This document shows positions 1 through 12,000 of a stretch of 64,000 nt of DNA, piece by piece. Numbering within the stretch: position 1 is the stretch's first letter; the number at the start of each line of letters is the position of its first letter. Source of the DNA: Tetmemena sp. SeJ-2015 (lineage: Eukaryota > Ciliophora > Spirotrichea > Sporadotrichida > Oxytrichidae); the NCBI GenBank assembly GCA_027382625.1, contig JAJKFJ010021879.1, positions 1 to 64,000 of the forward strand, given 5' to 3'. The notes beneath the pieces are model-generated. The model was not told the DNA's origin, did not search any database, and saw only the letters and a program-made list of their open reading frames with translations. Both the position numbers and the translations under genes were made by a program.

Positions 1-3000
1 CAGAAGAAATGAGTTTCCACATGAATGCTGAGTTCTTGTTTGAAAACTCTCTGATAAACATGATCTACGACAAAGTGAAGAAGGAGAAAGTGCAAGGGGA
101 ATTCGAAGTTGAAACCACCCTCAAGGAAACTAACAACTAAGTTAACGCACATCTCGAGGATGTACTGACCAAGAAGCTGATTGCTGAAATTCATCAGAAT
201 ATCACAGCTGGTTTTTCATCTCCAGAGGCTAACATTGACTACTTAAAGGAGCCCAGTAAGTTCAGAGAATTAATAAAATGCTTCTACAAATATGGCTTCT
301 GCCATCTTTATAAATATGATAACTTAACTTACAATACAGACTTCGAGAAGCACTTTGCAGTTTACTGTCCCACTGAGGTGAGTGAGTTCACACTCCTCCA
401 GCAAAAGAAGTTCTTCATTCTCTATAATCTCTATGTTGAGAAGTACAAAGAAGCAAAGAAAGAGGTAAGATTCACTCCCTTAAATTCTAAATGAACTATA
501 GGGTGCTGGTTTCTTCGACTTCGTGCGAAGATTTTTTGAAGAAAAGGACTCGATGGCAGATCACTCAGAGGCGCTTTAGATTTCTTTGCAAGGAGGTCTG
601 AAGTTTTCAATCCATCTCTTGAGAGAGATTTCCAACACTCAGCCATCTTTGCTCACCTCCTCTTTGAGATACCTCTATGAGAATTTCCGCAACGCTTCTC
701 CCATGTCACTCTATGGCATCAACAAAACTTTCTTCGTCTCAGACCAAGCCATTAACGAAGCAAGGGACTTCCTCACTCAAATTATAGAGGGTGCTCAGAA
801 CTAGCCATAAAAAGATGATGAGACTAAAGAAATGGCTCTTAAAATGATCCTTGTCCTAGGTAAATTGAGCTTATTATTTGCGTAATTTATAAATACTAAT
901 TCAACTTAATAATTTCTCGCTGTATCATATTTGAATATAAATTTCAATTATTTTAACAAAAAACTTTTTTTGAGTTATTATCTTTTAAAGTTTATCATGA
1001 GAGCTAATGTTGAAGACTTCGTGCACTGCCTGAATCTGATTGAAAAGCACAAACTGAACTATGCTCTGTAAATTATGTTTCTATGACATTTCTGAGGAGA
1101 TCGGGAGAATAAACTTCGACATTGAGGAGAGTGCGCTCAACCCTCGCAAATTCCAGGAGATCGAGAAAGTGAAGTAAGACATCAATCTGTTCTTCATCAG
1201 ACAACTTATCAATGATGACACCAAATCCCTTACCAAGAATTTGGGTTTCACTACTGACGGCCAGTACTTCTACCTCCACCTCAAACACCATGGACTGTTC
1301 AAGATTGGCAACGGAGAAAGTGGAGATCAGATGGCGGGAAAGGTCTATGCTCACAAAAGCTACAGAAACAGTGAGAGATGCAAGCTGCTCTACCTCAACG
1401 GACGAATTCTGGTCAGATCGCAGGCTGCGACTTCCAAGCCCTTCTTCATTTAAGCTTTTTGTATTTTGGATCCAGTAACGCTTGAGGAGGTGACAGACTT
1501 GCCAATAGTCTCAGACAAATCTAACCTGATTAGCATGGAATGGAAGGAGGACAAGGACAACAACAGATACTTGGGAGTCACTCCTCTCTTCTCAGAAAGC
1601 AACTACATCTACTGCATTTCTTGCAAAAAGCCAGAGAAAAGCAAATTCGATTAGGAGTATAATTTCTAGGATTGATTGATTTAGATGATGAGGAGGAAGA
1701 AGAAAAAGAAGAGGTAGCTTAAGAATCATAACAGTAGCAATAGCAGCAGTAGCAACAGGCTCAACCTGTATAGGTGCCTGGGACGATTGCCGCTGCAACA
1801 GGAGCGCCAGGAGTCAACGCTCCACCTCAGGTCGCACCTAAAAAGAAATCTGATGATAACACTCAGTACTAATACGTCATCGAAGTATTTGACCTAGTTC
1901 TGACAGATGTTCCCGCAAAAGACGGACAGGTTGCTCACTAAGTGCTAAAAATCAAGCCTATAAGGTAGATCCCTCTCTTGAAAGATAAGGATAACCCAGT
2001 GTAAAAGCAAAATTATCTATGAGTCTATCTACTATAAATATTTAAGCCCCGTCTAATCCTAAAGAGGGCTAGTTTCGTTACCAACGGTAAATTGGTGCTT
2101 ATGGTTTACAAAAGAAACATGCATTTCTTCGACCTGGCAACTGGCCTCAGGCTTTCAAAGTCCCCCTTGATAGATGACTATAAGTCAGAACAAGACGGAG
2201 TGGTGACATATGACTTATCCAACCATAGACTATGGTACCTTAATCGCAAAGATAAAGTGCTCTACTCTTTCATCAGCCCCAACTTCAAGCGAGTTGTCAA
2301 GGAGGAGTCAGAGTTCCAAATCAACTTCCTCAAGAAAAGAATCCAAGCTATCAGGAAGAAGGACTTGCCTCAAACTAAGTCAGTCAAAGAGAGACAAATG
2401 GACAAAGTACTCGCTGCATTAGGAATTCAGCCTATTAAGAGTGCATATGAGCATTTATAGTTTAATTATGAAGAGTGTCTTAAAAGAAGACTCTGAAAAG
2501 CCCTTCGATGTGGCTTCTATTGACGAGAATAAGTTCTTGGTTATGTCATTGCTAGCTGATTCCTCAGCCAATTTGGAAAGAGAAAGACCTCAGATCAAGT
2601 GGAACCCTAAGAAATACGAAGAAGCCACTGAGCGCCTCTTGACTTAGTTCAAGTCCCCCTACTGTACAAACTTAACTCCTTATTTCTTCTCAAAGCTATC
2701 AGAACTGTTGGACTCTTTCACTCCCTTGATCGACCAACCAAAGACTACAAGAACTCTCGAGCAGCAGTATTCTTTCTTCTTTACTCTTAAAGTCCTTAAG
2801 TCTAACCTCATCTCACTCACAGTTTGCGAAATAGACCTCAAGGACGTAGTTCCTGATGAAGCTATTTACAACCAGTTCTATCAGCAGTTCAAAAACACTG
2901 TAGTAAGAATTATTGAGAAGGGCTTTAACAAGGAATTTGCGAATGAGGAGATTAGACTGCTTTGGAAAGAAATCTATGATGAGTGTTTACTCTCAATGAG

Positions 3001-6000
3001 TATGGGTCTGGGAATGATCTATAACTCCTTCTAAGAGATCAACTCAATTCTTAAGCAATCGCTTTCTGATCTCTCCAACAGTAAGAACAGAGAATAATTA
3101 GCTTTGCCTTTTTATTATCAGAGAGTACGCTTTACTAGTCATCACAAACTTCGCAAGACATGAGACTATTAGAAAGTTGGTGAACAACGAACAAAACTTA
3201 AATGAACTTTTCACCCTTCTTCACGATATCATGAAGATCTAAACTGACTAGGCTCTTGAAGCCATCAGCAAGACTACTTTCCCCAAGGGATACTTTGACC
3301 TCACTAAGTCAGAGCTTCAACAAGCTGTATACCAGTTCATTTATAGGTTCTGTGAGAAGTTCTTAGTTTTCTACACTGAGTACAAAGATCAGAGTCTCTA
3401 GCAAAAGAAGTACATGGAGAAGTTCGTAATTTCTCTCTTCAACCTCCTCTCATAGCAGTGCTTGAATTAATTTAAAGTAAAATTTACAATGCTCTCAGAT
3501 TGCTTCTGCTCTATAAGGAATGCTTGTAAGGTTCTACCAGCACTTGAAGTCAGAGCAAAATCAGGAGACTAGCAAGCATTAGGAAGTAATATGCAAACAG
3601 TACTGCCAGAAAGTGCTTGGGGATGTAACCAATGTTTACCAACTCTTGTCACTCTATGTCAGCACCTTCTCAACTATGGAGGTGGATATTGCAGTCATGG
3701 CTCCTGTTTCTAACTCTATTATCAACTTGATCGATGTACTCAGTAGTTTCTTTGTTGAAATAAAGGCGATTGAAAAGAGCATGGAGAAGGTCATTAAACC
3801 TACCTTCGTGGTGGAGACATCCCATCCTTACACTTATCAAGTTATCCAGCCCATAACTATCTAGTGTAGAGGAGCTGAGTCTTTCATATTAGTCAACTCA
3901 AACTCTTCTTCGTTCCCTCCAATGGACTTCCTAAAAGGAGTAAGGGTAGTTGATCCTAAAACTGGAAATGATCTGTTCAGGATATCCTCAGACACTCACT
4001 ACACACGTCAAGTTATAGAGTGCAAGAATGAAGTCAGGATTGAGTTCGAATACTCTGACATCAAGAAACTTAAGCTTGAGTATTTGATTGGCCACCCAGT
4101 TCCAGATTGCTACGGAGTCAAGTTAGAACTCACTCCTAGCTTTGGGTCTGAGCTCTTAACCTTGAATGACTATTTAGACTAAGTACTGAGATCTTGCACT
4201 TGGCTGATTGGAAGATTCGCCTACAGCCTGATTAGAATCAGAAAAGTGGATAAGGAAACTGATGAAGAGAGAAACTACAAGCTTCTGCTTCACTCCAAGA
4301 TATTCTCAGGAGGTTTTGAAAACATATGATTCCTGTCAGTCTCTTTTGGGTCAAGGAGAGGAGACCAATTACATAGGAGAAACTATCATTAAGAGCGTCG
4401 GCATTCAAGAGATTACATCAGACAAAGATCTAAAATAATTCATAATCACATTCAACTTTGATAAACTAATCTATTGGCATATTTCGCAGAGTAAGAGAAA
4501 GCAGCTGAATCTTCAAAGCAACCACCATAAGTGAAAAACACTCCAGAGGATGATATTCTCTTCCAAATTCTTCATGATAGGCTAAATCCCAAAGTAGATG
4601 ATTTCTTGAGAATGCTTCAGCAGCAGTTCTCAAAGACTTACCTTATTTTGATAAGAGCATTGTTATTTTGTTGAGACAGTAATATGGGGGAATGTTGGAG
4701 GCATGACTGGTGAGAGAATGGTGCGAGCTGCCTTTGCTCCAATGATCAAGTTCTCTAATCTGTCCAGTGACTTTGCAACTCTTGTTGAGGAATACCAACT
4801 TGAACTAGAAATGAATCACGAAATCACTGACTTAAAAGAAAGAGAAGCCAAGGTCGTTCATTAGCTTAAGGCTCACAATCACCACAAGTACGACTTGATT
4901 ATGAAGCAGTGGGCAGTCGCCTCTAGGATGAGAACTTTCTATCAAGAGATCAAGAAATCTATCAGTGAGGCCATTGAAAAGAAGAAGGCAAAGTTGCTAC
5001 TATTGAGAAACCCTAGTTCTACACAGGAGGAAATCAAAGCCTCCACCAAAGAACAGGATGAAACATAGATTGACACATCTGTTTCAATGATAGACACAAC
5101 TGTTAATGATGAGCTAGATCTTGAAAGAACTTAAAGTGCCCTTGACTATGACAAGGTTGAGAAAGATATTGAAGGTATCACTTTGAAGATTCTAGAGAAG
5201 TCAGAGTTCTTGCTCAGACTTACCATTCCAGAAATTTGGGAACAGAGTAAGAATCATGAAGCTGATAACTAAGTGCTACTAATGAGGACTACATCAGATA
5301 TTGCAGATCAAAAGCACAAGTTAATGACAGAGTAAGAGGGTGAGGAACCTCTAGAGAAAGAAGTCAGCAATGAAGAAAAGGAAGCAAAGGCTGGAGATGC
5401 TAAGCCCAAACAAGTCAACACCAAAGAATGGAAGAAGAAGCTGCACTAGTGGAGAATGATGCAGCAAAGCAAGGGAGTCATCAAATCTATGGAGGATGTA
5501 GGTTCTGGCAAAATCTTTGACTCCCTGAGTGGAAGTGTTCTTGCAACTCTGCAATCAGCTATCTCTCTCAAAAGATTAAAGAAGCAGGTTGAAACTGTCT
5601 ATCTTAACGCTTCTCAGAGAGTGGCTGGCCTAAAGCTTATGGGAGTTCTCATGAACAAAGAGATCCCTCATCTATTTGACTTGATAAATTGGTTCTGTTC
5701 TTCTCTTAGAGGCAACTCTAATCATTTAGTTCACTACTTAGATGAAATCAGAGGCTGTGGAAAGTTGCTAGAGCAGCAAGCTAGAAACAATTTCTTCAAG
5801 ATAATCAATGGAATTCTTAAGAAGTTGGTTCGCAGTAAATAAGACACTGAGATGAGACAATTGCTCAACGCCTTGAAGTGGGACTACTCAGCAAACGATC
5901 ACAAGCAGTTGGAAGAACTTAAGATATTCAGAGTCCTCAGGGACGGCAACAAAGAGCTCCTGAGTCAGTGAATCTAATGAGATTAAGGATTCCTCTAATC

Positions 6001-9000
6001 AAAAGACTGAAGGAAAGCAAGATAGCACTTGTCCATAAAGTGCATTTAACGTTGTCATAGAATTCTGTATAATACTTCTTTAGTTTAAATTATGTAAAAA
6101 CTAAAGTACTGGACTTATTCGAGTTCGTACTAGTCACTAGTCTAGGCAAGTCCCTCAAGCCTCAAGATCAAGCTGACAAGATTAAACTCAAGAACACTAG
6201 CAAGCAGGCGTTAATGCCATCTCTGGAGAGGATCGAATCAGTGGTAGATGTTGATGCCAGTATGTCACTCATAGCTCAAGCTTATGAGATAATCTTCAAG
6301 GAATTGCAAAGTTATGTCGAATTCGTTCAGAAGTTTGAAGGAATTAACTGGAAGAATTATATTACTGTTAAAGAGAAAAATGGAGCATCTTTAAGGACAA
6401 CCCAGGCTTGTCAGCGAGAATTCGCAATAGATATATAGGCGGTTGTGAATGAATTGGTAGCTGCTGTTAATGAGGACTATGGAAACGAGTATGACAACGA
6501 CTATGGAAACGACTATGAAGGAGGAGAAAAGGAGCCTAACTTTGTGGATATCGATGTGTAATAAGAAAATCTAGAGAAGGAGAAGGAAGAAGCGGAGTTA
6601 AGCAAGTTCTAGGAGTTCTACAACTTGATATTCACTAGCAGACTATTGCAAATGGTCAACTACATAGCCTCAGTCGTCACTAATTCTGCATATGCATCTC
6701 ATATTCTGTTCAATATATCGCATCCTCAGAGAATAGGAACTTTGATTGGCATTCTGTGCAATGGCACTCCCAATCTCAAAATACTAGTGATTAAGATATT
6801 CGAGCACCTTATCAACATACTGCCTCCTGAACTATTTGAGGAGAGCATCCAGATTATGACTACTGGAGCCAACTCAAACACATACCAAGCACAGCTGCTT
6901 GAAAAGGTGAAAACTAAGAGTCCTCTGGGTCAATCAAACTGCTTCACTCGCCTCCTATTCAACTATCTGCTTGCTATAAGGAACAAGATATGGGCCAGGA
7001 AGTTTGAGTCTCAGGGTATGTATGGAGTCTCAAACGCCATCGTCACTCTACTAAGGAAGATGTTTGAAAACCCTGTGTGGAGACATCTTCACGAACAGGA
7101 GCTTAAGGATAGTATCAAACTCATTCTCACCCTTAAATTTGAGGAGAAGGACGCCATCCTCAGTTTGTTCGGTGGAGAGTTGCAAGGACTTACCACAGGT
7201 ATCATCGCCCAAGACAAGAACGAGAATAAGATTGCTCTGCTTGGATTCGCTGACTACAAATATAATACTTTAGATATGACTTGCATTAATTATAATGGAT
7301 AGAGGACTAGGATGACTAGACTAAGAAGAACTTAAAATATTTATCCCATTATATAGATATTATATAACTTGAAGGTTCCCAAACTACAATGAACTTCGAA
7401 TCTAAAACTAATAAAGCTATTGGACTCTTCGTTAATGAAACTTCACAAGATAATATCATTCAAATTTAAATATGTTAAAAATATTCTTTATAAATGTCAT
7501 TCTTAATATATCCATTTGCTTTTATCTGAGTTAATATACCATTCATTTAAAGAAGTTATTATACAATTTCACTTTTTTTTTAAATATCACAGAATATCAG
7601 ATTCGAATTAAAATTTGGTAATAACGAAGTGCTGATCCTTGACCCTCAAGAACTTGTGCTATTGGAAGGAAATGGAAATAGACGCACTAACCAACTACCC
7701 ATCAAGGATTTGCTAATGGATCAGGAATTAATGTTCAATCTAATTCAAGAAGGAATCATCAACCTTTCTAAAGTATCCTCAGAGAAAATGAGCATCGAAG
7801 AACTCAACTTCAAACTCCTAATTCCCTAAGATCATCTACAGTCTCATCACTGAGAGGGAAGAGCAGTTCATTGATTTCTTAAAGCAACCACAGATGAAAA
7901 ATCTATTCCAAGAGTTCCTCAACCCTTGCTCTTCACAGAGTCTTGCAAAGTACTCAAGACCCCCATCACTCTCCAACTTGATTGGGTTGAGCAAAAGTGC
8001 TTTGAAATTAGAAGAGCAGCCTGTGAATCTAAAATCACCCTAGTCAAGCTTAAAGAACTTTCAGGTTAGGTTGTCATCGATAAAGTATTCTTGACTTACA
8101 ACTCTCACTAGTTGCAAAAGGAGTATCTAGACTATGACCTAGTAGGAGCAATAAATTTCGAAAACATAGTGGATACCTCTATGAGAGTTGGGTTCTTCTC
8201 GGACGATGATAGAGTTAAGACACCAGAGTTGATGGTAATTTCAAGCACCGATCTCTACACTGAGCTAGGAATCAAGCGACTTGCAGAAGCTGAGGTTGTT
8301 CTGAGCACTGAACTTAATCTTGAAGGAGTACCTTGTGTTCCTAGAGAGACAGGAGAGAAAGGCCAAGGGCATCTCTGAGAAGCCAATAGTCTTGATAGAT
8401 AGGGAGGACTTCGATGAGGTGATTCAGAAGTTCAAGATAGAGCAGATTCACATCAAGACCGTGGAAGTGGAAGAAGAGGAGAAGTCAGTGCAGGCTGAGT
8501 AAATCAAGCAAGCCAAGATCATTTGCGAGTATGTGGGCCTTGACTATGAGAAAGTGCTTTCCATGGTGAAGCAGATTGACTCTGACTTCTCACTAACTAG
8601 TAAACTCAATGGTCTTATTAAGGATGAACAAAAGAGGGTCGAGGAAGAGCGAAAGAAGAAACAGGAAGAGGAGGAAGCCAAGAGACTCAGAAGAGACCAG
8701 GCTTATACATTTTAGCGAAGTGTTTCATTAGAGATAGCTTGATTATTATTAACCAATAAGAGGAAGAAGAGGAGAAGAAAGAATCTTAAGCTCATAATGA
8801 AGAGGAAGGCTAGTCATAACTTGAAGAGAGTAAGGAAATAGTTGATTAAAACACACCACTTGAAGGAGCCACAGAATAGATAAACACCTCCACTAATGAA
8901 AAATAAGGCAATGAAACCAAGAAACCTCAAGCTAAGAAGCCATAGCTAAGTGAGGAGGAGCAAAAGAAGAGATAATCAGTGAAGGAGGAGAAAGACAGAG

Positions 9001-12000
9001 ATGAAATGATTTCCTTCGTGATGGACCTAGTGCTTGAAGATATAGCAGTCGTCTAAAAGTTTGAGCTGAAGGAACGCAGAAAATTGGAGCAACAGACCGC
9101 TGAAGCACTCTTCAAGTCTGTTAGAGGCTTTTCAGAGGCCACTGCCTATTCTGAATACCAGCAGTCTCTGGATCTTCTGTTCACTCTCTACTCTCGCAGA
9201 ATGCTTCAAAAGGTACTCACTATCAAGTTTGAGGAGTCACTCTCTATGATGCTCAACAGCAAAGAAAGGAAGCAGCAGTTCAAGTAAATTGCTTAAATAT
9301 ATTCTAAACATGCATCCTAATTTATCATCAATTGGGTTTAGTTCCTGAAGATTATAAGTAACGAAGCTATTTTCGTTCAATTCAACACCAGAAATAAAAA
9401 GCTCATTAAGAAGATCAACGAACTTATGAAGCGTATCGTAGTTAAGTGCAAGTCTGATCGTGAATACAAAGTCTTACTTACTTAATTTAAGTGTTCATAG
9501 ATGAGCTGTTCCAAGAGGATATTCTCAAGGCCTCAAAAGAACTTATTAAGTCTCTGAAGAATGAAAAGGCTAGGTCAATTAGAACTCAATTCTCCTCTGA
9601 GGAAAAGGCCACTAAATACTCTAACCCATACTTTGTGCTCTCAGTTTCCAAGATATTCCTGGAGCAGTGTCCAGAAGACTTGCTGAAGGAAGGATATCCT
9701 CCGCACCTTGATTGAGCAGTTCTTGATCCTGGCATTCATGTTTAACAAGGACCCAGAGCTTAAGGTGAAGATCTTTGAATTCATTCTGAACTTGCTTGAG
9801 GCAGTTTAGAAGAACTATAATAAGCTCAGCTTCAAACTGAAGGAACAACTTCAGCAGATGTGGATGTTCAAGGGAATAGTTGAGAAATACACCTACGCAG
9901 ATTCTCCAGAGTCAGTCTACCCCAGACATCAACTCCTCATCCTTGAAATACTCATGAAGCTGCTATTCTATAATCTTGAAATGTATGGTATATCTTTCAT
10001 TGTTAGGTTTTGAGGATACACTTGAAAAAGCTGTCGAAGAAGGATGTGCATAGCATTTACACCAAGAATGAAATCATTCTCAAAATTCAGAGAGCCAAGG
10101 ATGTGCTCAAAGAAACTAATTCCTACAAGCTGCTGATGTATCTCATTCACTTCTTCAAACTATCTACTGAGCAGAGAACCATCAAGAAGTATCATCAAAT
10201 TATCTTATTGCATTTTTAAGTCATTTGAGTCTGCTCACAACATTTTCAACACCAAGATGACTGCGTAGTTCAGAATTGAGGAGATAGAGAAAATGACTCT
10301 CTTCTTCGATGAACTTACAGAGATAGAGCCAGATACTGCAGTTGCTATCACGAGAGACTACGAGGGCAAAGAAATTCTTCAAGTGCTGTTTGCAGAAGAG
10401 ATTGCCAGGAAGAGTCTTGACATCTATGATGAAAATGTCTACATCCACTATCCTTGCAGACCTTCAACCATCTTTGCTTTCGGAGACTGCTACAATCATG
10501 CATTGTATATTTAACTACTAGTAAAATTGTGGCTTTATTTGAATGGAAAGCTTGGAATAGACATGGCTTAGGGTCAATTTGAGAATCCCACGATTATCAA
10601 GAAGGTTCTCTCTAAAGTGAAGGACATTCAGTCCTACAACAACGCACTTGTGATTCAATTGGAAGATGGCTCTCTTTACAAGGGAGGGTACAAGGAGTAC
10701 TGGAACACTAATGAAAAGCACCAGGTTAAGAAATGGGACAATAATTATTTATACAAGAAGGCCAAGTTCTTCTCTCTGGGCACTAGACACACTCTCATTG
10801 TAAATGAGAAAGACCAGCTGCAGGGAGAAGGTATTTCCAATGCAGGAGGTATGGGTACAGATGTTTATGAGAACAAGTCGTGGTTGAATATCCGCCTGCC
10901 CGTAAAGGACAAAGTAACTCAGGTGAGCTGCAGCTATGACTTCTCATTTGCAATCACTGACAAAGGATAACTATTCTGCGCTGGACAGAATATTCTTGCC
11001 AAGCTCAACATCACTATCATTCAAATAGTTAAATATAAATTCCTCATTAAACTAGGAGAGTATAATTTTTATTTATCGTTTTTAACTTCCAGATTTTATT
11101 TAAGATCATATTTGTAATAACTTCAACAAATTCGAGAAGATCGATCTCGGATAGACTGTAAAGGCCGTTAAAGTCGTTGCTGGTTACAGTTTAAAAAGAG
11201 AATTATTTTTATTTATAAATTATTTAATCTGTAATAAATTATCGAATGAATATAAATTGCCTCATTTACTTCGAGATTTTAAAATATCGCAAAATTATTT
11301 TTAGATATAAAAACTAAAACAATTTAATTTGAATTCCTTTCCTTCAAATTGTAAATTTTAGTTTTCTCAAAATATTTTTATTGAAAAAATTGATTACACT
11401 TAAAATTTTGATTTAACTTTGAGTGTGATGGCCTTGTTGTTGGTGAGGAACAACGAGCAGCAAGAACTTTGGAGTGCAGGCTACAACAGCAAGGGAGCTT
11501 TAGGAGGAGGAGAGAATGTGTAGACCAAGTCCGTTTTCTCTCGCCTTGCCTATGATGCAACTGCTATTAAGTTTACAGATATGGATGTGTACCAAGATCA
11601 CTCAGGAGCAATCACCGAAGATGGAGAGCTCTACCAGTGGGGATTCAATGCCTTTGGAAGATGCGGAATCAGAGACAGAGACAAGAACCTCTTCCAGCCT
11701 CAATTCTGGGAACCAAAGAAGGTTGACTACTTCAACGACCACATTGTCAAGCAAGTTGCAGTGGGCTCTTGCCACACTATGGTTCTAGCAGCCACTAAGA
11801 AAGAGCCCCTAAGAAACAAGGTCTACGCCTATGGAAGAGAAGACATTAGTAGATATTGATTTATTTTGACAACAATGGCCACCACTTAGCATGCTCAGCT
11901 AATGAAGCTCAGAAGGACGATGAATTCATCAAGCACATCAAGAGATTCGACCATCTAAAGGTCTACAAAGTGGAAGCTGGTGCTAAGTGCTCATTCGTGT

